Shown here piece by piece: positions 36,164 through 48,027 of a stretch of 64,000 nucleotides of DNA. The number at the start of each line of letters is the position of its first letter. Within the stretch, counting starts at the first letter, position 1. A program made the translations under genes and the position numbers. Origin of the DNA: Carallia brachiata (Eukaryota > Streptophyta > Magnoliopsida > Malpighiales > Rhizophoraceae); assembly GCA_021464245.1 (NCBI GenBank), contig JADCRB010000036.1, positions 4,323,351-4,387,350 on the forward strand, read 5' to 3'. The notes beneath the pieces were generated by a model. The model made no database searches. It saw nothing but the letters and a program-made list of their open reading frames with translations, and had not been told where the DNA came from.

Positions 36164-39100
36164 CCCAAAATATATTTTTCATTAAATGTCTATTATCTTT
36201 TATTAAAATTTTTCATCACAATATTTACAACATGTATAAGAACCATATAATTTAAATAAATTATTTAATTCGTGTATAAAATAAATTTTATATATATGTG
36301 TGTGTGTGTACACATGCAACACTTATCTATTATATAATATTACATTTTAAATATTAATATTTTAGATATAATATTTTTTTAAACATATAATTTTAATATA
36401 TTTATATTAAATATCAATTTTATCGATTAAATTAATTCAAACCGGTCCAATTTTAACTTATTAAATTTTTCAGTTGTTCAGTCTAGTTATAACAACCTTA
36501 GCCTGTTATTATTCTCTCTTTCGGCTGCATGATTCCACACAGATTGGTGTTTGACACCAATCATGGGCCGTCATCCAAATTTTTTATGGGGAAACATTAG
36601 GTTAGATTCATTTAGTATAATATGAGTCGTTAAATAATTTAATTTAAAAAATATAAAAATATAAAATATAAAATATAGTTAGATATCTAATATCCTTATT
36701 AAATGATTGAAATACATATTCACTTATATTTTCTTTAACCTACATTTACATAATGGTCCACTTTTATATGACCTAGGCAGGTTGCCTAGCTTGTCAAAGT
36801 TCCAAACTGTTGAATAATCTGTACAACTTGAGGAAAATATAAAGCGCAATTAAGTAGCTGGACTGTAGTTCTCAAACAGATGGCTAAGTTTTACCAAACC
36901 TTTCCTGTCACGAGGAGCTAACAAAGCTTTGGAACTTCAACTACAAATTGCCATCAGTTATCTTTTGGGTTCCAAATTGGGGTGAATGCATCCACATTAT
37001 TAGGACAAAGGAGCATTTGTACACTCTTATAAATTATTTTCTTTAGCGTCAACGAAGTTCGATCACAAGGCCTTTAAATCAAGGAAATCTCCAATTTTCA
37101 GTATTTTGCCTGCCCAAATTGGAATGCAAAATTCATTAAATAGCTAAGTTGATTAAATTTAAGGAACAATTATAGCATAAAAAGAAGTCGAATACGAGAC
37201 CCCATGCTACATATCAGTAGGTTATAAGCTCAAATTCAATAAATTATCAAGGAGTGGAGATACGAAATTTACGAAATAAAAAAGAATTATGTTTTGTAAT
37301 TCATGTGATATTAAACATCTTAATTAATTAATAAAAAGATAATATGCATGTGTGTGTGTGGTGTGGCAGAAAGATTGGGGAGAATTTGATCTATTTTGTA
37401 GTTTTCTTGGATGTCATGTTTCTAGCAAGACTACGAGTAGTGGTTATTGGCAATGAAGAGGTTTTAAATGCATGTCACTGCCACACGTGTTGCTTGCTTC
37501 ATTATCCTTAAAAATTTCCAGCAAGGAAGCCGCCAACCCAACCGATCACAGCAGGGCTTGAACCCCCACATAATAAATGTGTTGTTCTGCGTCGTCAATT
37601 CAGTCAGCTCGGCTGGCTGATTTCAATTGTCAATTTTAGTTTTTGATGACAAGCCTCCACAACCACTATGTACGTTGTTGTAAGCTTTCTGTCCTGATCA
37701 AAATGCATAACAGTGTTATGTACATTGGTCGCTCAGCTAGAATTAGGATTGTGCACTTGCACACGCCAATTGAAGAGCTAGATTGCGTGTCTATTGAAAT
37801 TTTTATTATTTAATTAACTATGACTGTAACTCACATTTAAGACAATCATAACCAGGTGATTTTAATTGGGAAAATTTTTAAAAATTCAAAAATCATTAAA
37901 TCGACATTTGTTATGCTTACTGCATGTTATGTCTATTAGTGTTGCAAGTGTCGCCAAGTCTTTTTTCCTCATACAATTATATAACTCTTCATGGTTCTGC
38001 TCCATACAATATTAGTAGTTATACTGTACCACATAACTGTCATACAAGAAAAACTTTGATTTCATCGAGACATTGGCCCTTCATTTAATCAAAAGTATAT
38101 TAAATGTTAAAACTTTAATAAAATTTACTGGTCAAATAAATGCTATCATATTCATACATCAGCAAAATTGCGAACTAATTGAACTCAGACAATCAGTGCA
38201 TGCATCCTACTTAGATATTGCAATGATATATGCGATTGCAGGGCTCCATTAATGGCACTGTATTATGTACAACCCTGTATGCAAGTTAATTGTAACAATG
38301 GAAAGCAGAATGTAAATGTAATTATTATTCATATTGTAGTCAGAAAATGCTGCACATCTACGAAATTGCTGCAGCTGCATCTGGGCCTGCAAATGATGGT
38401 TAGAGAAGACTTCATTGTACAAAGTCACTCTCAAGCAATTAACCACTTATTTGTAGAGTGTGTTTAACTGGTCATTTTTTCTGAATCCTCAAAGCTAATA
38501 AATTGGGACCAGAAAGAATATATATATCGTACACAGCTGGCTGTGGACTGTGGTGGGTTTGGGGCTTGCTGGCAGTGAACTGTTCCCAACAGTGGCGTTT
38601 AAAATAGTCAAATTGTGCATTAAATAACCCAAAAGGGACGCCTCCAAGGTGAAAGGCATGGGATCTAAAGTTCTTTTCACAAAATCAAACCAAAGATATG
38701 ACCCCAATTTCGTGTTTTCTTTGCTTTTTTTGTCGTTTCACAACATTCTTTGCTAAAATCCATGTCAAATCCAATCTTAGTGGGGACTTTGATTGAACCC
38801 GCCATCGACCAGTACTTCTATCGCAACCAAACAAAGGGCTAAATTAGACAAAAGTATCGAGAAATAATGAACGTATAATTATACATCTTTTCAAATAATT
38901 GCCTACTGCCATTTTTTTTTTTTTTTGACAAACTAATTGCCTACTGCCATGAGAAACATTAATTATATGGATAAGAATACCGTTATAATATATGAATCTA
39001 TATTTTTATGGCATATTTCAAATGTATAACATCTTCTCTAAAAAATTAGAGAAAACTCATGATACTCTTTTGCTTTAAATGAATGCAATTTTTTTTTTTT

Positions 39101-40281
39101 TTTTGCTTTCATAACATATATATATATATATATATTAGTACAAGTTGTTTTATGCATTGTATGTGAATTTTAAACTATTTGAGTTGCATATCTATATTGT
39201 AAGCAAATTATAGAATTTTTTTGAAATTCAATATTCTCTGTTATATCACTATGATTTTCACTTTTTCTATCACTTTCAATTAGAATTTTAAATTTTGACT
39301 ATATATCATTTTCAACATCCTTATGTGAATAGTCATTGATAATAAGTTAAAAAGATACAAAGCATTGGTTTTGTCTTGCATTCCTGTTTTCTTTCTCTTT
39401 CCATTTAATTTTACCTCATCTTACAAGAGTGTGCGTGATATTTTTAGTCTGTAAAATCCCGTTTCCTTTGTACTTTTGTAGGTAAAATGAGCGTATATGG
39501 TAATTTTACAATATCTAAAAAATAAAAAGTATTTTGTTCAATTTTTTACTTAAGTTATATAAAATTAAAATTAAAACTAGAGAGAGAGAGAGAACCAATA
39601 TAACAACGTCGCATTGGTCCAAGTAAAATAGTCTCAATCTGATAAGTTCCAATCTAGTAAGTGGTCCATGACGCTTAGGTGGAAAAATGAATTCCCCCAA
39701 GGAAGGCCAATAATTATAGATGTTTTTAGTAGCATGAGAGGGCCACCACAATTTTTGGTTTAAGACTTTATTTGACGTATATGGTCTCCACCTGTGGGAG
39801 AAAAATCAAGATGCCTGCGAAATTGACGATAAAAAAGACATCACTGGTTCGAAATTATTTTATTGCAATACGTGGTTGCTGTGTAAATATGAAGGTGCTT
39901 ATGTCTCTATATATCTATATGGCCTTGTTTCCCACAAGATAAATGTCAGATTGAAGTTCTTGCCTAATAGACTCCTACTAACTATAAGCAAACAATTAAA
40001 AATATCTTACAATATTACGTAGAATTATATAAAACAACTTCCTTCGACAATGTTGACTAAAATTCAATTTTAAAGGTAGGCCTACCAATATAACCTGACC
40101 GAAATTTTATACTTTTTTACACTGCTAACTAAAATTAAATTTAATGCTCGGTTTACCCTGATGACCTAGGCAGGATTTTTTCCGCTTGTAACTTTGATAC
40201 GGGTAAACTGACACTAGGTACGATTTTTTCAATAGTAATGGGATGGAAACAATTAATGTAAGTTTACTTTATGTTTGGTAA
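33501..40281. other. Long intergenic region with scattered repeats
   Basis: No gene is supported over ~6.8 kb; all open frames are short and lack recognisable domains. It contains a diverged direct duplication (about 35333-35395 and 35528-35598, sharing 'acaatagttgaaat'-like words), a (TA)n microsatellite at 36122-36161, a shorter TA run at about 39116-39135, and a poly(T) run at about 38912-38926. Remote regulatory sequence cannot be excluded. Confidence 0.5.
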
Positions 40282-40362
40282 AAGCAACGAATTGAGAAAA
40301 GGTAGAAGAAGAAACGAATAGAGAAAAGGTAGAAGAAGCAACGAATTGAGAAAAGGTAGAAG
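40282..40362 (+). repeat. 27-bp minisatellite, three units
   Basis: Three consecutive 27-bp units of the type 'aagcaacgaattgagaaaag' plus 'gtagaag' (40282-40308, 40309-40335, 40336-40362) with only two or three base changes. Non-coding. Confidence 0.9.
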
Positions 40363-40704
40363 CAGTCTAAAAAAATGTCAAAACTAGCTCTTATTTTAGT
40401 ATAATTAGTTAGGATAATTTATTTAAAATTTGTGATATTGTGTCCTGTCCTATTGACTTTATTCTTTTTTTTTTTACTTTACAACTTTTCTTATTGAAAA
40501 AAAAAAAAAGACAACCGAAACCAAATGGAACGTACTAATATCCTTTATTAGGGTATTTGAGTTGGGCAGTATAGCTTAGGACTTTGAGGCTGTAAGAATC
40601 GGATCTATCATAGAACTAAAAAGATTATAGGTTTAAGGTTAAATTAGTTTAACCGATTTAACTGAAATTAAATTGATAAAATTAATATTTAATATAATAT
40701 ATAT

Positions 40705-41752
40705 TGTAAAAGACAAAAAAAAAAAATCAAAGTTCGGCAGATGAAAAAAAAAAAAAAAAGGAAAGAAAACTCAAATGTCAGCTTCTAGAAGTTGAAAAAG
40801 AAAAAAAAAAATCAAAGTTAGGCAGATGAAGAAAAAAAAAAAAGAGGAAAGAAAAATCAAATGTCAGCTTCTAGAAGTTGAAAAAAAAAAAAAAAAAAAA
40901 AAAATCAAAGTTAGGCAGAAGAAGAAAAAAAAAAATCAACGAAAAGTTGGTGGTACAGTGCCTTCTCCTAGCCTATAAATAGGCTCAAAATCTGCAGAGA
41001 AGGGAGGAGCCAATCACAGAAAAGGCGCACAGGAGCTGTGGGGAATTAATTTCAAATTGAAATTACATTTCTCACAACGAAAGAAAGCCTTATAAATAGG
41101 CCCCTACCCCCCAGTTCAAAACACATTCAGCAAATCTGTAAACAGAAAAATCCAGAGAATTTGAGAGAAAAAGAAAATTTTGAAAATCTCTCAAGAAAAT
41201 TTCTCCTTTTCTTACGTGCTGTTACTCTGCAGTATACTCTCCTAACTCCTTTTTGAGAGATTTCAGGGGTAAGCCCCAAAAAATTTGCTGTTTCCATTTC
41301 AAAGTTATTTTTAGGTTTATATTCTCGGATCGCCCTAGATCTGAATTTCTGAGAATATAGATCTAAAAATATCAAATTACTACAAATCCGGCTGGGATTA
41401 AGCCTCATACGGCCCTCAGCAAAATCCAGGCAGTTCATCCGAGAACAAGTCCCTTCGACCCTCGATGAAATTAAGCCAGATCAGCTCAGATCTGGTCTCT
41501 ACGGTCCTTAACCGTAGTCAAAACGTCCAAATCAGATCCGGTTTCAGTCTACCCAGTTCAAGAAAAAGCGTGGAATTATTTCTGTCAAGATCAAGCTCGT
41601 GCAGCCCTTGACGGAGTCAAAAAGGAACACTAATCGGAGGATCTACGGAGATCGACCCCACGTAAATTTTCTTTTATTTTTAAATATTTATTTGTAATTT
41701 ATTTTTGTATTTTTGAGTTTAATTGTTTTAGGCTCGAAATTTACGCTTTACA
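40705..41752 (+). repeat. 5' LTR (1,048 bp) with atypical U3
   Basis: TG...CA ends. The R-U5 part from the TATA box (41091) to 41752 matches the 3' LTR from 50289 to 50954. The U3 part (40705-41090) does not match the 3' LTR. It holds three tandem units, a second TATA box within a palindrome ('agcctataaataggct', 40970-40985), and a 19-bp perfect palindrome (41047-41065). Confidence 0.9.
40726..40940 (+). repeat. Tandem 85-93 bp repeats in the 5' LTR U3
   Basis: Units start at 40726, 40811 and 40904 with 'atcaaagtt.ggcag'. Each of the first two contains 'tcaaatgtcagcttctagaa' and long A runs; the third is cut short. Length differences lie in the A runs. U3 tandem repeats often carry enhancer-type sites, but no factor site is assigned. 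Confidence 0.9.
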
Positions 41753-41778
41753 AATTTTTGGCACGCTCGGTGGGACAA
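41753..41778 (+). other. Primer-binding site of the LTR retrotransposon
   Basis: Directly after the 5' LTR comes 'aatttttggcacgctcggtg' followed by 'ggac'. The TGG followed by 15 or so non-repetitive bases is the usual form of a plant LTR element's tRNA primer site. Which tRNA it pairs with was not determined. Confidence 0.6.
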
Positions 41779-41799
41779 CTTCACCTCCCATCTCTTGTT

Positions 41800-42734
41800 C
41801 CTTAAAAAAAAAAAAAAAAAAAAAGAAAAGAGCCGAAAAGAAAAGAAAAAAAAAAAAAAAAAAAAAAAAGAAAAAGAGCCGAAGAAAAAAAGAAAAAAAA
41901 AAGAAAAAGAAAAAAGAAAAGAAAAAGAAAAAGAAAAAAGAAAAAAAGTAAAAAAGTAAAAAAAAAAAAAGTAAAAAAAAAAAATTTACAGGTGTTCAGC
42001 ACATAAATGGCACCGAAAAGGAGTACAACTGCTGCCACAAAAAGAAGGCAACGGCTCCATTGCCTGCATCAACTACCCTACCTGGGTACGCAGGTCCAGA
42101 AACCCGGGGACGGACACAATTTCTTGCCGTCCAAACCCAAAAAATATCGAAATGGAGAGTCCACAGCTCGCACAACAGGATCTCTCCCCTGACTCTCTTG
42201 CCGCATGGAGGAGTCGATCACCCANGGAGATAAGCATCCAGACTTCCGGAGGCACGGTTCCCATCCAGTTGGACCAGCAAGGGGGCAGAAGGGAGATTAA
42301 GAAACCCAACAGCTCCGGAAAAGGAAAGAAGTGATGACTGTTGAAGCCGCACCAGTAAAAGTGGGCGCCAAAGCTAAGGTAAATCCTCCGACCCAAATAA
42401 CTCAGCCAAAACAACAGGAAAGGCGGAAGGTGACATTGCGAGAGTTGGAGCAGAAGCAGTATCCATTCCCCGACTCAGACGTCCCCGACATCCTTGACCA
42501 ACCTGGAGGCGAAGCTGATCGAACTCCCAGAGTGCAAGCGGCCGAATGAAAAGGATCGAGTCAGCGATCCGAGATTCTGCAAATATCACCGGATAGTAAG
42601 TCATCCAACCGAGAATGTTTCGTCCTGAAGGAGCTAATCATGAAGCTCAAAAGCCAGAATAAAATCATTCTGGACCAGGAAGGCATAACCTCGGCGCAAA
42701 CCAGACCACCATCACTTCAAAACCATCAGAAGAG
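41800..42734 (+). pseudogene. A-rich leader and truncated gag remnant
   Basis: 41803-41990 is an almost pure purine leader. Between 42009 and 42734 only pieces of a gag-like reading frame remain. A short stretch around 42440-42490 (YPFPDSDVPD) and a Cys/His-containing piece near 42570-42640 resemble the C-terminal gag region of this lineage, but they lie in different frames. The N-terminal and capsid portions expected of a full gag (well over 1 kb) are absent. An undetermined base sits at 42225. Confidence 0.6.
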
Positions 42735-44108
42735 GTGACACACCGTAAGGAGGAGCCGCTCGACAACAAAAAGTCGACAACGGAGAAGGTATATGAAGCT
42801 CTCCAAACCCTTATCGCTAACCCTCAGCTGTTTATAGCTTTGCAATCAACAGAAGTGTGGCAAAATCAAGTCAGCAATACTCTCCAGACCTCGGCTGAAT
42901 CTCAGCCATCAAATGATCTAACTCACGGAGCAACAGCGGACCAAAATCACGTCGGATGTTACTCTGCTATCTCATTTTCAGATGAGGATCTCCTGCTGGG
43001 GTCCAAACCCCACAATCGGCCGCTTTATGTATCAGGCTATGTGAGAGAACAGAAGGTCCGACGTATTCTGATCGACGATGGCTCAGCAGTCAATATTATC
43101 CCAAAATCCACCATAAAGGAGCTCGGCATCGGCATTGATGAATTATCAGACAGCCGCTTGATGATTCATGGCTTTAATCAAGGAGGACAGAAAGCAATTG
43201 GGATGATTCGCTTGGAGCTAACTATCGGTAATCTCACTTCTAGCACTCTATTTCACGTGATTGATGCACGTACCACATATAAGATGTTGCTAGGACGACC
43301 ATGGATTCATGGAAATGGAGTTGTGCTCTCAAGCCTGCATCAGTGCTTCAAGTACTACAATGGTGGCGTTCAAAAGGTCAATGCTGACTTAAAGCCGTTC
43401 GATGATGCTGAATCACATTTGGCGGATGCAGTCTTCTACACCGACACAGACAATCCGGAGATCATTCCATCAAAAGCTACTTGGACTGGGGGCATCCACA
43501 AAAAGGGAAAAGCTGTCGAAGAACCTGCCAATGCCCAACCCCAGGCTCCAACAAATGAAAAGCTGCCACAGCCTGCTGAACTTCGTCGAAGGATGTTGCA
43601 TCTTCAAGCTCCACTCCAGTCCTACGCTATGTGCCAGTCACGACGCTCAGAAGGTCAACCCCCTTTCTCTTATTGTATTGATCTTAAACAGGAGCAAGGA
43701 CATAGCCAACCCAAAACAAAGGAGCTGCACAACCTGAAGGAGACTTACACTCTGCCGATACCAAAGATTGAGCCGGTTTTATCTTCAAAACCATTAAAAG
43801 GCTTCGTCAAACCAACACGGGGGCAGTCGAAGGCGGCTCACTTCCAGAAAGAAGAACACATGAAGGATTTGATCCTAATGCATACAAGCTTTTGGCAAAG
43901 GCGGGCTATGACTTTTCAAACCCGAGCACAATGGGTACGCTCCACACATGGCGCCGCTTCTCAAACATCACAGTCCCGACCTGGCTTAGGCTATCAGGAG
44001 AAGTCACCTGTGCGGATCACGCTAAAGAGCCGAAGCCAAGCAGCTGATGCACGTGCCATCACCACCACCACCAAAAGACAGGCTTATCCAGTCAAACAAA
44101 GAAGGTGA
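42735..44108 (+). CDS. Retrotransposon pol, aspartic protease segment
   Basis: A 457-codon open frame with a retropepsin-type domain at roughly residues 90-220. The active-site loop reads IDDGSAVNIIP and a LLGRPWIH flap-end motif follows, as in plant Ty3/gypsy proteases. The remainder is a low-complexity linker towards reverse transcriptase. It overlaps the following RT frame (starting 44047) in a different phase, so a frame change separates protease from RT in this copy. Confidence 0.85.
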   Translation: MTHRKEEPLDNKKSTTEKVYEALQTLIANPQLFIALQSTEVWQNQVSNTLQTSAESQPSNDLTHGATADQNHVGCYSAISFSDEDLLLGSKPHNRPLYVSGYVREQKVRRILIDDGSAVNIIPKSTIKELGIGIDELSDSRLMIHGFNQGGQKAIGMIRLELTIGNLTSSTLFHVIDARTTYKMLLGRPWIHGNGVVLSSLHQCFKYYNGGVQKVNADLKPFDDAESHLADAVFYTDTDNPEIIPSKATWTGGIHKKGKAVEEPANAQPQAPTNEKLPQPAELRRRMLHLQAPLQSYAMCQSRRSEGQPPFSYCIDLKQEQGHSQPKTKELHNLKETYTLPIPKIEPVLSSKPLKGFVKPTRGQSKAAHFQKEEHMKDLILMHTSFWQRRAMTFQTRAQWVRSTHGAASQTSQSRPGLGYQEKSPVRITLKSRSQAADARAITTTTKRQAYPVKQRR

Positions 44109-44787
44109 AGTCAGAGGTTCTGCATTTCATGTCACAATTAGCGAGGAGGCTTCCGACTCATCAGATGGTGAAGTGAAGGAGGCTCCCCCGGAACTTGAAG
44201 ACGGTGGCCAAGCAACTGTTGATGAACTCAAGGAGGTCAATCTTGGCTCTCCGGAAGATCCTCGACCTACATTTGTAAGTGCTTTACTTACTGTAGAAGA
44301 AGAGCAAGAATATGTTCAGGTATTAAGTCAATACAGGGACGTGTTCGCATGGAGTTACAAAGAAATGCCTGGACTTGACCCAAAAATTGCGGTGCATCGT
44401 CTAGCAGTAAAGAAGGGTGTCCGTTCTGTCAAGCAGCCACAACGACGGTTCCGCCCGGAACTCATTCCACAAATCGAGGAGGAGGTGAACAAGCTGATCA
44501 ATGCCGGCTTCATCCGAGAGGTCACCTACCCAACGTGGATTGCCAACATTGTCCCGGTAAGAAAGAAGAATGGACAGTTGAGGGTATGTGTTGATTTTCG
44601 AGATCTTAACAAGGCCTGCCCGAAAGATGACTTTCCGTTGCCCATAACGGAGATCACAGTCGATGCAACAACGGGTCACGAAGCATTGTCTTTCATGGAT
44701 GGTTCTTCAGGCTATAACCAAATCAGAATGGCACCAGAAGACGAGGAGTTGACAGCATTCCGCACCCCAAAAGGTATATACTGCTAA
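44047..44787 (+). pseudogene. Retrotransposon pol, N-terminal reverse transcriptase segment (frame-broken)
   Basis: A 246-codon frame covering a linker and the fingers/palm start of reverse transcriptase (WSYKEMPGLDP, VRKKNGQLRVCVDFRDLN, SFMDGSSGYNQI). It stops at TAA 44785-44787 just after the FRTPKG region. The palm continues in another frame a few bases on, so a small indel breaks RT before its catalytic YVDD box. Confidence 0.9.
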
Positions 44788-44835
44788 AGTTATGCCGTTT
44801 GGATTAAAAATGCTGGCGCCACTTATCAACGTGCT

Positions 44836-46758
44836 ATGCAAAAAATTTTTGATGACATGCTGCACAAGATTGTAGAATGTTATGTTGATGACTTAGTTGT
44901 AAAGACTAAGAAGCGCAAAGACCACCTCGAGGATCTCAAGACAGTGTTCGAAAGACTTCGGAGGCATCAGCTCAAAATGAACCCTCTCAAGTGCGCATTC
45001 GGTGTCACATCAGGAAAGTTTCTTGGGTTCGTGGTGCGCCATCGTGGAATCGAAGTTGATCAGTCAAAGGTTGAGGCAATTCAAAAGATGCCTGAACCTA
45101 AAAACCTGCACGAGCTGCGAAGTCTACAAGGAAAGCTGGCTTACATTCGCCGTTTCATCTCCAATTTAGCTGGGAGATGTCAACCTTTCCATCGGTTGAT
45201 GAAGAAGGATGTCAACTTCGAGTGGGACGAAGCTTGCAGCAAAGCCTTTGAGAGCATAAAGAAGTACCTTTCCAATCCACCAGTAGGAGCTCCAATTCAA
45301 GGAAAGTCGTTGATTCTCTACATTGCAGCGCAGGAAAGATCTTTGGGAGCCTTGCTTGCACAGGAAAACGAGCAGGGAAAGGAAGTTGCCCTGTACTACT
45401 TGAGCAGAACACTAAACGGTCCGGAGCTGAGTTATTCGCCCATTGAAAAGACATGTCTAGCACTGTTCTTTGCCATTGACAAGCTGAGGCACTACATGCA
45501 AGCTCACACGGTACGTCTCATTGCCAGAGCTGATCCTGTCAAATATATCTTATCTAGACCAATCTTGTCAGGACGACTTGCCAAGTGGGCAGTAATCCTA
45601 CAAAGCTACGACATTGTCTACGTGCCTCAAAAAGCAGTCAAAGGACAAGCTCTAGCAGACTTCCTTGCAGATCACCCTATTCCGTCAGATTGGGAGTTCA
45701 CAGATGATCTTCCAGATGAAGAGGTCTTTTACATTGAGACACTGCCACCATGGACGATGTTCTTTGATGGTGCAGCAAGGCGTGATGGTGCTGGTGCCGG
45801 CATAGTGTTTGTCACTCCTCAACGACAAATACTACCATATGCTATCATTCTCGGTGAGTTATGTTCAAATAATGTTGCTGAATACCAGGCTTTGATCATT
45901 GGTCTTCAAATGGCTGTCGATATGAAGATTCCAACTATAGAAGTCCATGGAGATTCCCAGCTCGTCATCAACCAACTTACAGGATTGTATGATGTTAAGA
46001 AAGAGGATCTTGCGCCTTACCATCAACGTGCTCGACAGCTAATGGATGAATTTGAAAGCATCACCTTGGAGCATGTGCCTCGACGAGAAAACACTCAGGC
46101 AGACGCGTTGGCTAACCTGGCCACTTCTCTTGCAAAGTCAGAAATCCAGGCTACAGTTGTTGCCGTATGCCAGAAATGGATAGTGCCACAAAAGGATGAT
46201 GAAGAAACTACAGCAGCCAACGCTGTATCTGTACGTCTCGCGGAGGACGAGGACTGGCGTCAACCAATCATTGACTACCTACAGCACGGGAAGCTGCCCG
46301 AAGATCGTCGTCATAAGACAGAAATTCAACGACGAGCTCCCCGCTTCATATATCTCAAGGATGCTCTGTATCGAAGGTCTTTTGATGGAGTTCTACTTCG
46401 CTGCCTAGCCAATGAAGAGGCAAAACAGGCTCTCACTGAAGCACATTCTGGTGTTTGTGGCGGACATCAATCAGGGCCTAAGTTGCACTTCCAACTCAGA
46501 AGGATGGGATACTACTGGCCAACTATGGTACGTGATTCAATTGAGTTTGCTAAAACCTGTCAAGCTTGTCAATTTCATGCGAATTACATACATCAACCAC
46601 CGGAGCCACTGCATCCAACTGTCTCATCCTGGCCCTTTGAAGCTTGGGGTCTCGACTTAGTGGGGCCCTTGCCAAAGTCATCCCTAGGTCACCTGTACAT
46701 CCTCGCAGCAACCGATACTTCTCAAAATGGGCTGAAGCCATTCCACTTAGAGAGGTAA
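44836..46758 (+). CDS. Retrotransposon pol: RT C-terminal part, RNase H, second RNase H, integrase N-terminal part
   Basis: A 640-codon frame. CYVDDLVVK near residue 15-23 is the RT catalytic box. An LTR-type RNase H follows (LSYSPIEKTCLAL, about residues 205-215). At about residues 305-430 comes a second RNase H of archaeal type with FFDGAARRDGAGAG, NNVAEYQALI, HGDSQLV and ENTQADALA carrying the acidic residues. This duplication is diagnostic for Tat elements. The integrase zinc-binding region (GGHQSGPK, CQACQFH) and the start of the catalytic core (GLDLVGPLP) come last. The frame then breaks inside the core. Confidence 0.92.
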   Translation: MQKIFDDMLHKIVECYVDDLVVKTKKRKDHLEDLKTVFERLRRHQLKMNPLKCAFGVTSGKFLGFVVRHRGIEVDQSKVEAIQKMPEPKNLHELRSLQGKLAYIRRFISNLAGRCQPFHRLMKKDVNFEWDEACSKAFESIKKYLSNPPVGAPIQGKSLILYIAAQERSLGALLAQENEQGKEVALYYLSRTLNGPELSYSPIEKTCLALFFAIDKLRHYMQAHTVRLIARADPVKYILSRPILSGRLAKWAVILQSYDIVYVPQKAVKGQALADFLADHPIPSDWEFTDDLPDEEVFYIETLPPWTMFFDGAARRDGAGAGIVFVTPQRQILPYAIILGELCSNNVAEYQALIIGLQMAVDMKIPTIEVHGDSQLVINQLTGLYDVKKEDLAPYHQRARQLMDEFESITLEHVPRRENTQADALANLATSLAKSEIQATVVAVCQKWIVPQKDDEETTAANAVSVRLAEDEDWRQPIIDYLQHGKLPEDRRHKTEIQRRAPRFIYLKDALYRRSFDGVLLRCLANEEAKQALTEAHSGVCGGHQSGPKLHFQLRRMGYYWPTMVRDSIEFAKTCQACQFHANYIHQPPEPLHPTVSSWPFEAWGLDLVGPLPKSSLGHLYILAATDTSQNGLKPFHLER

Positions 46759-47479
46759 AGAAGGAGCATGTTGCCAATTTCATCCGGACTCAGCTGATCT
46801 ATCGCTATGGAGTCCCTCGATTCATCATCACTGATAATGGTAAGCAGTTCTATAACAGCTTAATTGACAAGCTCTGCGAGAAATTCAAGTTCAAGCAGTA
46901 CAAGTCATCCATGTACAATGCCCCAGCAAATGGCTTGGCTGAAGCATTCAACAAGACCTTATGCAACCTGTTGCGAAGGTAGTCTCTAAATCCAAAAGAG
47001 ATTGGCATGACAGAATTCCGGAGGCATTATGGGCGTATCGTACAACTTACCGGACTCCAACACAGGCGACGCCATACTCACTTGTCTACGGTGTCGAAGC
47101 AATACTGCCGTTGGAAACACAGATTCCATCCCTGCGCATGGCTGTTCTGGAAGGACTCACACAGGAGGAGAATGCTCGCCTACGTCTGGATGAGTTAGAA
47201 GCTCTCGATGAAAGGAGGCTCGAAGCACAACAGCAACTTGAGTGCTACCAAGCCCGGCTCACCAACACGTTCAACCGCAGGGTCCGCCTTCGATCTTTTC
47301 AAGTTGGAGATCTTGTTCTTGCAGTGCGACGGCCCATCAACATGAAGCATCGGCCTGGTGACAAGCTTACTTCCAAATGGGACGGGCCATACTTAGTGCA
47401 GGAGGCCTACACTCACAACGCTTACATGCTGTCAGACCAAGAAGGCGTCCGAATCGGCCCAATCAATGGTAAATTTTGA
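46644..47479 (+). pseudogene. Retrotransposon integrase core and C-terminal part (frame-broken)
   Basis: Two overlapping frames (46644-46982 and 46961-47479) continue integrase. The core region has YGVPRFIITDNG and the downstream Glu region (GLAEAFNK). After another frame change near 46980 come the C-terminal domain with WAYRTTYRTPTQ and a chromatin/DNA-binding tail (VGDLVL...KWDGPYLV). The two frame breaks mean that this copy cannot make one intact integrase. Confidence 0.9.
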
Positions 47480-47494
47480 AACAATATTATGTGT

Positions 47495-47860
47495 AAATAT
47501 GTTTGAAAAAAAAAAAATCAAAAATCAAAAAAGAAAAAATCAAAAAAAAAAAAAAAAAAGAAAGAGAAAAAAAAAATCAAAAAATCAAAAAAAAATCAAA
47601 AAAAAAAAAAAAAAAAAAAAAAAATCAAAAAAAAAAAAAAAAAAAAAGTTCGGAAGTCCCGATCTGAAAGTCCAAGCGAAAACCAAACCCAAAAATCCAA
47701 ACCCAAACACTTGAGCCCAATTCAGAAAACACAAAAACTAAGTCCAAAACCCAAACACTCAACCAAATCCAAAAGTCCAAACCCAAACATCGATCCAAAA
47801 ACCCAAACACAACCCAAATCAATCAAAGCCCAAAACCCAAAAATTCCAAGTTCTAAACAC
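47495..47860 (+). repeat. Low-complexity spacer between pol and the WOX gene
   Basis: 47504-47647 is a run of A with interspersed 'tcaaaa'. 47670-47860 is a degenerate 'ccaaaacccaaac' repeat. It separates the end of pol from the captured gene and codes for nothing recognisable. Confidence 0.85.
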
Positions 47861-48027
47861 AGTCCAGAAACCAGGTTCAAAATCCAATCCAACTCCTGGC
47901 CCGCATGAGTATAAACTGTGAACGGCCCAAAAATATAAAAGCGACGGAGGGTTTGAGTCTGAAACTCAGCATCAGTCTCAATCGATCTTCACCACACACC
48001 AACCTTTGCTCCTCTACCACAAGAAAG

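Noticed and set aside
41802..42038. Minus-strand 78-codon Phe/Leu-rich frame
   Set aside because: It is the translation of the retrotransposon's purine-rich leader (A/G repeats read as Phe/Leu); no start context or domain.
47905..48027. Upstream in-frame extension of the WOX frame (41 codons)
   Set aside because: Residues are not WOX-like and the ATG at 48028 begins the family-like part; kept only as a possible alternative start.
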